Shown here: in pieces, positions 47,702-58,409 of the stretch | How the letters are laid out: every line of letters starts with the position of its first letter | Numbering within the stretch: the stretch's first letter is position 1 | DNA from: Staphylococcus lutrae | GTDB taxonomy: Bacteria > Bacillota > Bacilli > Staphylococcales > Staphylococcaceae | Reading direction: 5' to 3' | Assembly (NCBI RefSeq): GCF_002101335.1 | Contig: NZ_CP020773.1 | Location: forward strand, 682,001-746,000 | Length of the DNA stretch: 64,000 nucleotides | The notes under the pieces: generated by a model | Database searches by the model: none | The model's input: the letters and a program-made list of their open reading frames with translations, nothing else | Told to the model about the DNA's origin: nothing | Made by a program: the position numbers and the translations under genes

Positions 47702-49018
47702 TCAATGTACTCGTGATTGATGGGTCGTTTTAAGACGCGGCAAATCAAAAACGATTGCGATAACCCCACACAGTGCAAGCATGATTGGATAAATAGAATA
47801 AGGGAGTAACGCGACCGGTGAGATGCTCGCTACACTAGCGGCTGCGATTAACTGTGGACTATATGGCACGAATCCTTGACAGGCACTTCCAAAAATATCA
47901 AGCAAACTTGCAGACTTTCTCGGATCAATATCATACGCATCAGCAATATCCTTTGCCAATGGACCCGCCAAAATGATTGAAATCGTATTATTGGCAGTTG
48001 AAATATCTGCAACACTCACCAGACTTGCAATCCCAAACTCTGCACTACGTCGTGTTTTAACTCGCGACTTCACAAAATTCAGTAACCAAGTCATTCCGCC
48101 ATGATGTTCGACGAGTCCAATCATCCCTCCAATGAGTAAAGCAATAATGGCAATATCTTGCATGTTCAGCATCCCTTCAGAAACCACTTTTAACAGTTTC
48201 CCCAAATGAAAAGATCCATCAATAAGCCCTATCATTGCGGACAAAAGGGTTCCCCCAATCAGCACTAAAATCACATTGACCCCTATGACCGCCAATATTA
48301 ATACAAACAAATAGGGAATGACTTTAAACCATTCAAAATCATAGCTTTTCGTTTGTACCCCTTCATACCCATGTGTGAGTCCCCACAAAATGAACATCGT
48401 CAATAATGCACCGGGGACGACTACTCGAAAGTTCACTTTAAATTTATCACTCATTTTCGTATTTTGGGTTCTTACCGCTGCAATGGTCGTATCTGAAATC
48501 ATTGATAAGTTATCGCCGAACATCGCACCCCCTATGACTGTGGCCATAGCAAGTGCCGCGGGGATTTCTGTCGCCTCACTGAGTCCTAACCCTACTGGAG
48601 CAATTGCTGCAACTGTACCTACTGAAGTCCCCATCGAAATGGAAATAAACATACAAATCACAAATAACCCTACAATTAAAAAACTTTGCGGAATTAAAGT
48701 TAAGCCTAAATTAACGATGGACGAGACGCCGCCCATCGCCTCCGTTGTTTTCGAAAAAGCACCCGCAAGTAAAAAGATAAACATCATTAACACAATATTA
48801 GGATGACCTGCTTTACGTGCAAAAATTTCAACCTTGGTTGTTAACTTTTCTTGTCGATTCATGACGAGCGCAACGACAACACCGATGCTCGCTGCTACAT
48901 TTAATGGCATAAAAGTAAAATCTTTCGTGATGATACCCGCACCTAAAAAGACCCCTATAAAGACGATGAGTGGGGTGAGCGCCCATGGACTTGGATAGAC
49001 ATCCGCTTGTTTTAACAT
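47702..49018 (-). CDS. Na+/H+ antiporter, NhaC-type
   Basis: 438 aa with about 11-12 membrane segments. SISMGTSVGTVAAIAPVGLG and ATVIGGAMFGDNLSMISDTT, the latter the NhaC-type FGDxxSxxSDTT loop, and STANNTISIILAGPLAKDIA. The start ATG has AAGGAG at 9 nt. The second NhaC-like gene of the window, only distantly similar to that at 17.7-19.1 kb. A 35-codon ORF precedes it by 17 nt. Confidence 0.87.
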   Translation of the reverse strand: MLKQADVYPSPWALTPLIVFIGVFLGAGIITKDFTFMPLNVAASIGVVVALVMNRQEKLTTKVEIFARKAGHPNIVLMMFIFLLAGAFSKTTEAMGGVSSIVNLGLTLIPQSFLIVGLFVICMFISISMGTSVGTVAAIAPVGLGLSEATEIPAALAMATVIGGAMFGDNLSMISDTTIAAVRTQNTKMSDKFKVNFRVVVPGALLTMFILWGLTHGYEGVQTKSYDFEWFKVIPYLFVLILAVIGVNVILVLIGGTLLSAMIGLIDGSFHLGKLLKVVSEGMLNMQDIAIIALLIGGMIGLVEHHGGMTWLLNFVKSRVKTRRSAEFGIASLVSVADISTANNTISIILAGPLAKDIADAYDIDPRKSASLLDIFGSACQGFVPYSPQLIAAASVASISPVALLPYSIYPIMLALCGVIAIVFDLPRLKTTHQSRVH

Positions 49019-49035
49019 ACATAGTCTCCTTATTT

Positions 49036-49143
49036 TTAAACACCTGCCACATTAACAATGTCACAGATGCCCTTTTCTTTTTCTCGTTCCAAGAGATGTA
49101 GGACCGCATTTCCGATTGAGTCAAGTGCTTTTATCAATCTCAT
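49036..49143 (-). CDS. Candidate 35-aa small protein upstream of the antiporter
   Basis: ATG 49143 to TAA 49036, preceded at 7 nt by GTGATC, the distal part of the anti-Shine-Dalgarno complement. Encodes MRLIKALDSIGNAVLHLLER, then a Lys/Glu-rich run and ends CDIVNVAGV. The codons look protein-like and the stop is 17 nt before the antiporter start. It could be a coupled small protein, a leader, or the relic of a larger gene. Not recognised. Confidence 0.4.
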   Translation of the reverse strand: MRLIKALDSIGNAVLHLLEREKEKGICDIVNVAGV

Positions 49144-49339
49144 TCACAAAGATCACACACGTTAAAATGCGATTCAGTAAGATGTTTTCACTACTGACAA
49201 TCATTGCCCATTAGGAATATCATCTGATCTTCGCACTACCGATTCACTTTTTCTCAAGTCATACTGACAACTTCCGTCTCACATCTTATGGATATCAATC
49301 AAAATTACTGTTAAACCATACATGAAATCAATGCGTTCG

Positions 49340-50476
49340 TCAATGTTCGCCATGCGCTTTCCATAGCTTTTGAATTAACTTTATGAAATATTCAGGCACT
49401 TTTTCTAATATCGCCTCATTCGGCTGATATTGCGCATGATGAAGCGGGTATGGACTTTCCGATCCAATCATTGCAAAATGTACAGGTGCGACATGTTGAT
49501 AACTAGAGAAATCTTCACCAATGGTCAACGCACGTGGAAGTACCTCCGCTTGATAACCCACTTCGTTTGCCGTGGTTAATGCAAGCTGTTGTAAAGTTTC
49601 ATCATTATTTACAGCCGCTGCAAGACGTTGATAAGTGAGGGAAACCTCTACGTCGAATTGTTGCGCTAAGCCGTCACATATCGCTTGCATCCGTTTTTCA
49701 ATGAGATCTCGAACATCTGGGTTGAAACTACGCACTGTACCTTCCAACATTGCATTTTGAGGAATCACATTCCAAGTTTCACCGCAATGCATTTGCCCAA
49801 TCGTGACTACCGCTTCATCATACGGTGCGATATTACGACTCACAATCGTCTGAAGACTCATCGTGAGTTGACTTAAAACAATGTGAGGGTCTGACCCTTG
49901 ATGTGGCATTGCGGCATGAGCACCTACCCCTTTAATATGAATTTGAAAGCGATCAACATTGGCGGTCATATACCCTGCTTTTGCGCGCCATTCGCCTACA
50001 CGAATTGAAGGATCATTATGAAAACCTAAAACAGCAAGGGCCCCATCGAGTACCCCCGTTTTGACAAGCGCCCACGCGCCATCACCTGTTTCTTCAGCGG
50101 ATTGGAAAATGATGCGAATTCGACCTGGCAGTTGCGATGCCATTGCTTTTAAACGGATTGCTGTCCCTAAAATTGCGGCCATATGAATATCATGTCCACA
50201 TGCATGCATCACATGTCGTTTTTGAGATTGATAAGACACCCCAGTTTGCTCGTCAATCGGTAAAGCATCAATATCCGCGCGAAGTGCAATAAAATCATCC
50301 CCTTGACCGATTTCTGCAACCAATCCCCGCGTCATCGGCAAATTCAAAATATGGATATGATAGCTTTCTAAAATTTCACGTAATCGCCGTGTCGTCTCGT
50401 ATTCTTCATTGGACAGTTCGGGATTCGCATGAAAAATACGTCTCCATTCAATTAATTGTTGTCGTTCCACTGTCAT
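49340..50476 (-). CDS. M20-family metallopeptidase / N-acyl-amino acid amidohydrolase
   Basis: 378 aa; three ATGs and a GTG are adjacent, and ATG 50476 is 8 nt from GGGGTG. Metal and catalytic motifs: MHACGHDIHMAAILG (Cys/His ligands), FQSAEETGDGAW (catalytic Glu), FHNDPS with GVGAHAAMPHQGSDP of the dimer domain, and a final SPYPLHHAQYQPNE. Hydrolyses an N-acylated amino acid such as N-acetyl-diaminopimelate, hippurate or IAA-like conjugate; not determined. Confidence 0.87.
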   Translation of the reverse strand: MTVERQQLIEWRRIFHANPELSNEEYETTRRLREILESYHIHILNLPMTRGLVAEIGQGDDFIALRADIDALPIDEQTGVSYQSQKRHVMHACGHDIHMAAILGTAIRLKAMASQLPGRIRIIFQSAEETGDGAWALVKTGVLDGALAVLGFHNDPSIRVGEWRAKAGYMTANVDRFQIHIKGVGAHAAMPHQGSDPHIVLSQLTMSLQTIVSRNIAPYDEAVVTIGQMHCGETWNVIPQNAMLEGTVRSFNPDVRDLIEKRMQAICDGLAQQFDVEVSLTYQRLAAAVNNDETLQQLALTTANEVGYQAEVLPRALTIGEDFSSYQHVAPVHFAMIGSESPYPLHHAQYQPNEAILEKVPEYFIKLIQKLWKAHGEH

Positions 50477-50880
50477 CATCATCACACCCCATTCTTGTCA
50501 TTTCAAATCTTAAGCAAGCACAAAGTCGTCTATTTTAAATGCGTTATCGCTTCTTTCAGAACACCTTTTCTTCCCCTTATGATTGATTCATTATATTGTA
50601 GCAAAATGAGAGACAATTGTTGATTGATTTGTGTCACATTCGCCTCTATATAAATATTGATGACCACAAAATGAAAAGCTTCTTCAGTTAACAATGGCAC
50701 ATTTGCAAAACACATTGATTTGATGGCGCTCAATGATTCAAAAGAAAAACTAGGACATGCTCGAATATGATACGCTTTTATATTCCAACATTTAAAAGCG
50801 CGACTTCAAGATGTCCTAGTATTCAAATTTTTACCCTCGGCCCTCATTCAGTTCATTGCTATCAAACAACGGAGATAACG
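50477..50880. other. Intergenic region downstream of hutI
   Basis: 404 bases with the large hutUI terminator (50747-50821). A 67-codon minus-strand opening (50530-50733) has no ribosome site and no recognised family. Confidence 0.5.
50747..50821 (-). terminator. Large two-stem terminator of the hut operon
   Basis: Outer arms ACTAGGACAT and ATGTCCTAGT enclose an inner stem CGCTTTTA/TAAAAGCG; on the minus strand the outer stem is followed by TTTTTCTTTT. About 74 nt in total. Confidence 0.75.
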
Positions 50881-52146
50881 TCAACTATGCGAAGACGTCG
50901 TTTCGTTTAACAAGCCTTGTCGTTCACGATCAACTATCAGACGCCCATTTTGTATGACTTTCTCGACATGATTCACACCATAATGATATGGGATGTATTC
51001 ATGGTTCGGTGCACGCCAAATGACAATATTCGCACGGTCACCTTCGTTAATTGTTCCCGCATCGACATCAATGGCTTTGGCCGCATTAACCGTTACAGCA
51101 TTCCAAATTTCATTCGGTGACATTTTGAGCTTTAATGCTGCGATCGCCATAACCATTTGCAAATTGTTCGTGACACAACTTCCAGGGTTATAGTCCGTCG
51201 CAATCGCTATCGCTCCGTTTTGATTTAACATCCCTCTTGCATCCGCATAGTCCTCTTTCCCTAAATAAAAAGTCGTTCCCGGTAATAACACGGCCACCGT
51301 ATTGGACTCGCTTAATCTTTTTTTATCTGCATCACTCGAAGAGACAAGATGATCAGCAGATATCGCATGTTCATCAATAGCCAAGCCGAGTCCACCGAGT
51401 GGGTCAATTTCATCCGCATGAATTTTCACTTTAAGTCCTTGTGCTTTGGCCGCTTCCATATAACGTTTTGATTCATCCAAAGTAAAAACGCCTGTCTCGC
51501 AAAAAATATCTGCAAAGTCTGCAATGGATTTCACTTCTGGCAATAAATCAATCATCTCTTGCAAAAATTGTTCTCGAGATGTCGCTTCTTTTGGTATCGC
51601 GTGAGGACCTAAAAAAGTATGCCGCATTTGCAAACCGTACTTTTTCTCTAATCGTTTAGATACGCGCAGCTGCTTGAGTTCATTTTCTTTATCAAGTCCA
51701 TAACCACTTTTACTTTCTAAAGCTAAAACACCGTGATGTATCATCGTTAACAATGCAAATTCTGCCTTTTCAAACAACGCTTCCTCTGATGCTTGACGCG
51801 TCGCCTCAACGGTCGATAGGATGCCACCTCCCGCTTCAAGAATTTCTAAATAAGATTTCCCTTGTCGTTTTAAAGCCATCTCATGTTCACGAGATCCCCC
51901 ATGAACAAGGTGGGTATGCGCATCCACCAATGCCGGTGAAACGACACGATCAGTTGCATCAATCGTTTCACGTGCTTTAAAAGATTCAGAGTAAGGTCCT
52001 GAATAAACAATCTTACCTTCATGTACGACGACAGTGCCTTTTTCAACTACTTTCAACGTATCGAGTGCTTTTCCTTTTAAAGGTTCCGCTGTAGAGACAG
52101 GTAAAATCAATGTTTTAATATTTTGAATGAGTAAGTCATAAATCAT
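50881..52146 (-). CDS. hutI: Imidazolonepropionase HutI
   Basis: 421 aa, step three of histidine degradation: imidazolone-propionate to N-formimino-glutamate. Amidohydrolase metal motif [50 protein letters not shown] and [15 protein letters not shown], all as in HutI. Its start overlaps the hutU stop by four bases. Very close to the S. aureus sequence as I remember it. Confidence 0.96.
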   Translation of the reverse strand: MIYDLLIQNIKTLILPVSTAEPLKGKALDTLKVVEKGTVVVHEGKIVYSGPYSESFKARETIDATDRVVSPALVDAHTHLVHGGSREHEMALKRQGKSYLEILEAGGGILSTVEATRQASEEALFEKAEFALLTMIHHGVLALESKSGYGLDKENELKQLRVSKRLEKKYGLQMRHTFLGPHAIPKEATSREQFLQEMIDLLPEVKSIADFADIFCETGVFTLDESKRYMEAAKAQGLKVKIHADEIDPLGGLGLAIDEHAISADHLVSSSDADKKRLSESNTVAVLLPGTTFYLGKEDYADARGMLNQNGAIAIATDYNPGSCVTNNLQMVMAIAALKLKMSPNEIWNAVTVNAAKAIDVDAGTINEGDRANIVIWRAPNHEYIPYHYGVNHVEKVIQNGRLIVDRERQGLLNETTSSHS

Positions 52147-53810
52147 TCACTTTCTACCTCCTTTGCCATCATCGGAATATCCACACCTTTCGTTCTAGCC
52201 GTTTTAATGGCTTTTTCATAACCTGCATCTGCATGTCTTACGATTCCCATACCCGGATCTGTCGTTAATACACGCCCCAATCTTCGTTCAGCACGAACAC
52301 TTCCATCTGCAACGACGACCATTCCTGCATGTAAGGAATATCCCATCCCAACGCCGCCGCCATGATGCACTGAAATCCATGAACCGCCTGCCGCTGTGTT
52401 GACTAATGCATTTAAAATCGCCCAGTCACCCACTGCATCCGAACCATCTTTCATCGCCTCAGTCTCACGGTTCGGCGATGCAACCGAGCCTGAATCGAGA
52501 TGATCCCGTCCAATCACAATAGGCGCAGAGATTTCTCCTGTCCGAACTAATGCGTTAAGTGCCAATCCCATTTTTGCTCGTTCCCCGTAACCGAGCCATG
52601 CAATTCTGGAAGGTAACCCTTGAAAAGCTATTTTTTCACTTGCCATATCTAACCAACGCATTAGCTTAGCATCATCTGGGAACAATTCCCGCATAAGTTG
52701 ATCTGCACGTTCGATATCTTTAGGATCACCTGACAGTGCTGCAAATCGAAACGGGCCCTTACCTTCACAAAATAAAGGACGAATATACGCTGGAACAAAC
52801 CCAGGAAAATCAAAGGCCTGCGCTAAACCTTCATCGAAAGCCACCTGCCGAATGTTGTTCCCATAATCGAATACGACCGCGCCACGATTTTGAAATTCTA
52901 GCATCGCTTCCACATGTTTTTTCATAGATTGCTTTGATCGCGTGATATATTGATCAGGATGTTCACTTCTTAATTGCGTCGCTTCTTCCACGCTGTAGCC
53001 TTCCGGTATATAACCATTTAAAGGGTCGTGCGCTGACGTCTGATCCGTTACAATGTCAATTTTAAAATTTCGTCTTAATATTTCATGATGTACCTCTGCA
53101 GCATTCCCCACTAAACCAATGGCCAAGGCGCGACCTTCTTGTTTGGCTTGACTTGCTTTCTCGAGTGCTTCATCTAAAGAATCTGTCATCCAATCACAAT
53201 AACGTGTATCAATCCGCTTTTGAATACGTGTTGGATCGACATCGACGCCAATCACGACACCCCCATTCATTGTGACTGCAAGGGGTTGTGCCCCTCCCAT
53301 CCCTCCTAAACCTGCTGTTAACGTAATCGTACCTTTTAAGTCTCCTCCAAAATGTTGACGGGCTAATTCTGCAAATGTTTCATACGTTCCCTGTACGATG
53401 CCTTGAGAACCAATGTAGATCCAACTGCCTGCTGTCATTTGACCGTACATCATCAATCCTTTTTTATCGAGCTCATGAAAATGTTCCCAAGTCGCCCATT
53501 TAGGTACTAATACCGAGTTAGACAATAACACCCGTGGTGCTTCTTCATGCGTCTTAAAAACCGCAACCGGCTTCCCAGATTGAACGAGCATCGTTTCATC
53601 ATTTTCTAAACGTCGTAACGTTTCCACTATTGCGTCAAAGGCTTCCCAGTTTCGTGCAGCTTTCCCAATCCCACCATACACCACTAATTTTTCAGGGTGT
53701 TCAGCTACTTCTGGATCTAAGTTATTGTATAACATGCGTAATACGGCTTCTTGCTCCCAACCTTTACATTCAATGTCCAAACCTTTTTTCGCTTGAATCG
53801 TTCTCACCAT
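52143..53810 (-). CDS. hutU: Urocanate hydratase HutU
   Basis: 555 aa from ATG 53810 (GGAG 9 nt upstream). Converts urocanate to imidazolonepropionate with NAD+ as electrophile. Signature stretches: [66 protein letters not shown] and [21 protein letters not shown]. First gene of hutU-hutI. It is divergent from the LysR regulator, with a cre-like site and AT-rich dyad in the 234-nt interval. hutH is not adjacent. Confidence 0.97.
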   Translation of the reverse strand: MVRTIQAKKGLDIECKGWEQEAVLRMLYNNLDPEVAEHPEKLVVYGGIGKAARNWEAFDAIVETLRRLENDETMLVQSGKPVAVFKTHEEAPRVLLSNSVLVPKWATWEHFHELDKKGLMMYGQMTAGSWIYIGSQGIVQGTYETFAELARQHFGGDLKGTITLTAGLGGMGGAQPLAVTMNGGVVIGVDVDPTRIQKRIDTRYCDWMTDSLDEALEKASQAKQEGRALAIGLVGNAAEVHHEILRRNFKIDIVTDQTSAHDPLNGYIPEGYSVEEATQLRSEHPDQYITRSKQSMKKHVEAMLEFQNRGAVVFDYGNNIRQVAFDEGLAQAFDFPGFVPAYIRPLFCEGKGPFRFAALSGDPKDIERADQLMRELFPDDAKLMRWLDMASEKIAFQGLPSRIAWLGYGERAKMGLALNALVRTGEISAPIVIGRDHLDSGSVASPNRETEAMKDGSDAVGDWAILNALVNTAAGGSWISVHHGGGVGMGYSLHAGMVVVADGSVRAERRLGRVLTTDPGMGIVRHADAGYEKAIKTARTKGVDIPMMAKEVESE

Positions 53811-53940
53811 ATGCAATCTCTCCTTTGATTAAAAATGAACAGCAGTATTGCAACCCTTCATTCAATATTTCAAATTGTAAAAACGGTCACACAATGCGGC
53901 CCTATGATATTCGTCAGTCACAATGCCTTCACTTCTTTTG

Positions 53941-53954
53941 ATAAAGCGCTTTCA
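53941..53954. promoter_or_regulatory. cre-like site in the hutU-hutR intergenic region
   Basis: ATAAAGCGCTTTCA (12 of 14 positions of the CcpA consensus on the plus strand, also 12 on the minus). Its place between hutU and its regulator fits catabolite repression of histidine use. Confidence 0.55.
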
Positions 53955-54044
53955 TTTATACCTTTATTGTAATATGCTTAAATATAAATCACTAATATCA
54001 ATAAACTAATAATTTATAACTTCAAACTATAAAAGGAGCCTGTC

Positions 54045-54920
54045 ATGAAAGTCATACAACTGGAATATTTTATTGAAATCGTTCATCAAAACAGTTTTAC
54101 TAAAGCCGCTCAAGTCTTACATATTAGCCAACCCTCACTGACTGCAGCCATTAAAAAAATGGAAAATGAACTTGGCTATCAACTGCTGAAAAGAACGACG
54201 AAAGAAATCTCTATTACCGAAAAAGGCATCCAATTTTATAATGAGGCGATTGCTTTGGTGAAGCACTATCACCAGTCTGTCGAAAAAATGTATGATCTTA
54301 AAATCAGTCAAACACCTAAGATTAAAATGGCAGTCATCGAATCGACAGCACGTTGGGTCGCAACTGTGGTTCAAACCCATCACCAAATCCATCCAGAGCA
54401 GCATTATCAAATCACCGAAATATTAGACCCGCATGAATTGGCCCAAAAATTGATTCAATTTGACATTCATTTGGGCCTGTCTAATGATCAAATCCGACAT
54501 GAACATATTCATTCTTTGCCACTATATCAAGAAGATTATGTCCTCCTTGTTCCTCATGATACATTTGACAACCAAAAATCGATATCTATAAAAGATTTGC
54601 CCCTGATTGTTCCTAATCAAGGGTATCAAGTCCGTAAACATATCGATGACTATTTCACTCGTTTAGAGATTCCTCCGAATATCATCATGGAGGTAGACCG
54701 TTTTGAGAGCGCTACAAATTTTGTGCACCAAGGCATGGGATATGCTGTGATACCACAAATGTATGCCCAATCCTATGCCACTTTTCAACTGAATGCTGTT
54801 AAAATTCGCCCGAATATCCAAAGAACCATTTATCTCAATTTTTCTAAAAAACGTGAGTATAATCGTCAGTTTTTTGATTTAGTTCGTGCTTGTTGTACCT
54901 ATTGGCAAGTTGAATTTTGA
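54045..54920 (+). CDS. hutR: LysR-family regulator of histidine utilisation (HutR)
   Basis: 291 aa. N-terminal winged HTH: LEYFIEIVHQNSFTKAAQVL and HISQPSLTAAIKKMENELG (residues 6-45), then a LysR substrate-binding domain. AAGGAG precedes the start. Divergent to hutU, as for the LysR gene beside hut in S. aureus. The dyad ATAAAT...ATTTAT at about 53984-54017 is a candidate binding region. Inducer probably urocanate or histidine, inferred. Confidence 0.85.
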   Translation: MKVIQLEYFIEIVHQNSFTKAAQVLHISQPSLTAAIKKMENELGYQLLKRTTKEISITEKGIQFYNEAIALVKHYHQSVEKMYDLKISQTPKIKMAVIESTARWVATVVQTHHQIHPEQHYQITEILDPHELAQKLIQFDIHLGLSNDQIRHEHIHSLPLYQEDYVLLVPHDTFDNQKSISIKDLPLIVPNQGYQVRKHIDDYFTRLEIPPNIIMEVDRFESATNFVHQGMGYAVIPQMYAQSYATFQLNAVKIRPNIQRTIYLNFSKKREYNRQFFDLVRACCTYWQVEF

Positions 54921-54997
54921 TTCACCTAAAAGTATTACTTCCTCACATTTTAGAATTGAAATCGTTCAAAAATCGCACGTTAATAACGCCAAATGTA

Positions 54998-55043
54998 AAA
55001 GAACCAGACCGTTATCATCTCATAATGATCTCGTCTGGTTCTT
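54998..55043. terminator. Intrinsic terminator after hutR
   Basis: AAAGAACCAGACcG pairs with CgGTCTGGTTCTTT-type right arm, with an inner ATCAT/ATGAT pairing; T-rich flank. Confidence 0.75.
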
Positions 55044-55080
55044 TCATTTTCATTTATTAATCGCAAGGCACGGTGCCCCA

Positions 55081-56028
55081 CTATTTTGTCTCTTCGGTAT
55101 GTTCCTCTGACTCTGCCGATGTAGTCGCTACTTCCGCTTCATTCACGTCGTGCGCTTCATTCACATTCACGTCATTGACATCATCATTTTGTTGTTCTGT
55201 TTCAGGCGCCGTTTCGTCTTCACTCACCGGTGCCTCCACCACATCTTCTTTTTGACGGAGTGTGAATAGTCGCATCAATAAACCGAGTATGACGACAACA
55301 ATTGCGACACCTGCTGTTGAATACGCTAACACTTTCATCGAGAATACGTCTCCAATTTCTTCACTAAAAAAGAAGACTTTTGCGAACGTCATCCCTGCAT
55401 GGAATAATGTCGCAACGTATATCGCTCGGCCGCCTGTCCCACGAACCAATTCACCCGCAATCATTGAAAAAGCAAAGACATAGATGGCGCTATACAAAGT
55501 GTATGGCATACCAAAAGCCGTATTCACGTCCCATACGAGATACAAGACACTGACGACAATATTCGAAAAAAAGTGTGGCAATCGCGTTTCAACTATATTT
55601 AAAAGATACGACCGAAAGCCCAATTCAATAAAAAAGGCCATCAAAATATGTCCGATTAAAATCGTACAAATCGATTCAGATAAATCTTTTGATTGCAATA
55701 AAATAAAACTATCTGCGTACGTGTTAAAAATGTACATGCCGATCATAAAGATAATGAGCGGTAATGTAAATGCGATTAAAAGTCGTTCGATGACTTTTAA
55801 ATTAATTGAAAACTTCAGTCCTGCAAGTTGTTCTTTTTTATTTTTAAATACTAATATACATATAACTGCAGCAATAAATGGGCCTAAACTATTTAATGTA
55901 AATACAAATGATTTTAAACCAGATGCTTTTTGAAAATCTTGCAATATGATGGGTATCACATAAGATAGTACAAAAAACACAAAAATCGTCATTGCCCACT
56001 GAAAGCCAGAGATGCGCGTTCGATTCAT
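55081..56028 (-). CDS. CPBP (CAAX-protease/bacteriocin-processing) family membrane protein, degenerate active site
   Basis: 315 aa with eight or so membrane segments up to residue 255, then a cytoplasmic acidic tail (about 55 residues, rich in Glu, Asp, Asn, Val) ending EEHTEETK. The CPBP glutamate motif EExxxR appears as [11 protein letters not shown], with Ile in place of the first Glu; R139 is kept. The second histidine motif has WDVNTAF in place of FxxxH, and H210 in LFHAGMTF remains. It may therefore be a non-peptidase or altered member. Confidence 0.7.
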   Translation of the reverse strand: MNRTRISGFQWAMTIFVFFVLSYVIPIILQDFQKASGLKSFVFTLNSLGPFIAAVICILVFKNKKEQLAGLKFSINLKVIERLLIAFTLPLIIFMIGMYIFNTYADSFILLQSKDLSESICTILIGHILMAFFIELGFRSYLLNIVETRLPHFFSNIVVSVLYLVWDVNTAFGMPYTLYSAIYVFAFSMIAGELVRGTGGRAIYVATLFHAGMTFAKVFFFSEEIGDVFSMKVLAYSTAGVAIVVVILGLLMRLFTLRQKEDVVEAPVSEDETAPETEQQNDDVNDVNVNEAHDVNEAEVATTSAESEEHTEETK

Positions 56029-56444
56029 TATTAATCCTCCATATTAAACCATCGCTATTCATGTTCGTATGCATGAGGGTCCAACGTACAAGATTCACTT
56101 CACAAATCCTTTTCATGTTGGACGACTATCAACTCATAGTCTCTATCGTCCATTATAACCATATATGTAATAGAAATAAATTACTAGCCGTTAAATATCA
56201 TTGAATTGTAATATAAGTCCTATAATAAATGACGTTTTTTAGAAAAAGAAATGGACGTGATGTGCCTACAGTTCATCGCATTTGACATGCGGTTCATTTG
56301 GGGGCGCACGCTTTCGCATCGTCTCGAAAACCAAAATAAAGCGCTTACTTTTTCTTTGGCAATCGCGCTGTAAAAATAGTAGCATGGAATTGACACATGT
56401 ATTTGATGTACAACTATGCCATGAATGTGAAAGGAGTTCAATTT
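56029..56444. other. Intergenic region upstream of hutG
   Basis: 416 bases without a gene. Contains AAATAAAGCGCTTACTT (56336-56352), a weak cre-like site just upstream of hutG, and a TTGGCA that may be its -35. Confidence 0.5.
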
Positions 56445-57374
56445 ATGTATGAAAAGCCCAATCCTAAACTTTGGTCAGGTCGTTTAGATAGTGAAACAGA
56501 CCCACAAGCATTCCGTCATTTTCAAACCGTCCAATTCGCTGATATCGAAAATACACCCCTTCCAACCAGTGATGTTGCATTATTAGGCTATGCGATTGAT
56601 GAGGGTGTCGCGCTTAATCAAGGACGTGTTGGCGCAAAAGAGGGCCCTGACGCCATTAAAAGTGCCTTTGCAGGATTACCGACATTATCAAATTTGAAAA
56701 TCATTGACTATGGCAACTGGACACATACAGCATCGACTTTAGTACAATCACAACAATTATTCGGGTCATACGTCGCCCAATTATTAACACGCCATGAGCG
56801 TACTTTTTTATTAGGCGGTGGCCACGACATTGCATATGCACAATATCTCGGTGTCCGCCAAGCTTATCCTGACAAAAGCATTGGTGTCATCAATATCGAC
56901 GCACATTTTGATAACCGTCAAGAGACGTTTTCTACATCTGGAACAAGCTTCTATCAAATGCTAGAGGAAGACGAAGCGCTAGATTATTTTGTCCTTGGCA
57001 TTCAACGCACAAGTAATACCCAAAGCCTGTTTGATTATGCTGATGCAACCCATACACAATATGTACTCTCTGAAGAATTAATTGAACAAATCTGTCCCCC
57101 TGTCAAAGATAAAATCGATCACTTTATTAATGATCATGATGTCATTTTGTTTACTATTTGTATGGACGTCATTGATAGTGCCTTTGCGCCAGGCGTGAGT
57201 GCCAGTGCTGTACTCGGCTTAACACCTCACACGGTCTTAGAGCTTGCAAGACGTATTTTAAAGCATGACAAAGTCACTTCAGTCAGTATCGCCGAGACGA
57301 ATCCACGCTATGATATCGATCAACGGACAGCTAAGTTAGCGGCACATTTTCTCGCGCATTTTATTCACTGCTAA
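56445..57374 (+). CDS. hutG: Formimidoylglutamase HutG
   Basis: 310 aa from ATG 56445 after AAGGAG; an in-frame ATG at 56397 has no ribosome site. Arginase-fold Mn2+ enzyme: ligands in LGGGHDIAYA (H127) and INIDAHFDNR (D152, H154, D156), and ICMDVIDSAFAPGVSA. Cleaves N-formimidoyl-glutamate to glutamate and formamide, last step of this route. It is about 3 kb from hutU-hutI and separated by the CPBP gene. Confidence 0.93.
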   Translation: MYEKPNPKLWSGRLDSETDPQAFRHFQTVQFADIENTPLPTSDVALLGYAIDEGVALNQGRVGAKEGPDAIKSAFAGLPTLSNLKIIDYGNWTHTASTLVQSQQLFGSYVAQLLTRHERTFLLGGGHDIAYAQYLGVRQAYPDKSIGVINIDAHFDNRQETFSTSGTSFYQMLEEDEALDYFVLGIQRTSNTQSLFDYADATHTQYVLSEELIEQICPPVKDKIDHFINDHDVILFTICMDVIDSAFAPGVSASAVLGLTPHTVLELARRILKHDKVTSVSIAETNPRYDIDQRTAKLAAHFLAHFIHC

Positions 57375-57448
57375 ATGTGTCCACATTCGCTTTATTTTTT
57401 AGACTTCGCGCTTAAACGTATTTCAAACTTAACAGACTAAAATAAATT

Positions 57449-57498
57449 AAAATACGCGTTGAAGACATCTGTCGCTAGACCCCTTCAACGCGTATTTT
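57449..57498. terminator. Perfect long hairpin terminator after hutG
   Basis: AAAATACGCGTTGAAG pairs perfectly with CTTCAACGCGTATTTT across 18 nt. Confidence 0.8.
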
Positions 57499-57593
57499 AA
57501 TCGTTTCCACATCTTTCATTTTTAAACGGGGTCACTCATCATGATATGTACGCCTTAAAGTGCTCATCATCAATGACACAGCATAAAAATGAT

Positions 57594-58283
57594 TTACGCC
57601 TTAGCGTAAATTAATTTCACACCTTCTTCAGTCCCTACAATGGCTTCCGTTACAGTATCTAAGAAATACCCTGTCTCTATGACACCTACAAGATGAATCA
57701 GATACTCATGCACTTCATAAGGATCCACTTCAGATTCGAAAGCACAGTCTAAAATATAATGTCCATTATCTGTTATAAATGGCTTATCTTCCACCATACG
57801 ACGTGTGACTTTAATGTTAAAGTGTTGCTCAATACTTCTGACAGTCTGACACCAATTAAAACGATCCACTTCTACCGGTAATTTAAAAGTTTGTCCTAAA
57901 TAGTCGACACATTTGGTTTGATCGACAATCACATAAAATTGATCGGCAAATGTATCGATGACCTTTTCGCGAAATAGTGCACCACCGCCGCCTTTAATTA
58001 AGTTTAACTGCGGATCAATTTCATCGGCCCCATCAATGGCAATATCAATATGTGTGACATCATTAATATTAGCCGTAGGGATATTGAGCGCCTTTGCTTG
58101 GTTCTCTGTCCGCTCTGATGTACAAACGCCGATTAATTGATAACCTTTGTCTTGAATTAATGTCGCAATTTTAGGCACCAGTAATTCCACTGTACTCCCT
58201 GTCCCAATTCCAATTGTCATACCATCTTGAATCCGTTTCACTGCCTCATCCGCAGTCTTTAATTTCAATGCTTTATTACTCAT
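57594..58283 (-). CDS. rpiA: Ribose-5-phosphate isomerase A
   Basis: 229 aa. Interconverts ribulose-5-P and ribose-5-P in the pentose phosphate pathway. Seen: TIGIGTGSTVE, DIAIDGADEIDPQLNLIKGG (active-site DGADE), GGGALFREKVIDT, and LPVEVDRFNW. Divergent from the MOSC gene. Confidence 0.96.
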   Translation of the reverse strand: MSNKALKLKTADEAVKRIQDGMTIGIGTGSTVELLVPKIATLIQDKGYQLIGVCTSERTENQAKALNIPTANINDVTHIDIAIDGADEIDPQLNLIKGGGGALFREKVIDTFADQFYVIVDQTKCVDYLGQTFKLPVEVDRFNWCQTVRSIEQHFNIKVTRRMVEDKPFITDNGHYILDCAFESEVDPYEVHEYLIHLVGVIETGYFLDTVTEAIVGTEEGVKLIYAKA

Positions 58284-58409
58284 TACCCCACTCCTTGATT
58301 TTGACTTATCCTTATGATTCTTATTTTACAATATTCATCATAAAATACCATGACGAAGCATACAAAATACGCTAAAATGAGTTTAACTTAAACATGGAGG
58401 TCGATTAAA

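Noticed and set aside
49019..49140. T-box or riboswitch-like leader before the NhaC antiporter
   Set aside because: No T-box core sequence or specifier loop; the purine-rich stretch reads better as the 3' half of a short open frame.
50530..50733. 67-codon minus-strand ORF downstream of hutI
   Set aside because: No ribosome site or family, and it lies past the hut terminator.
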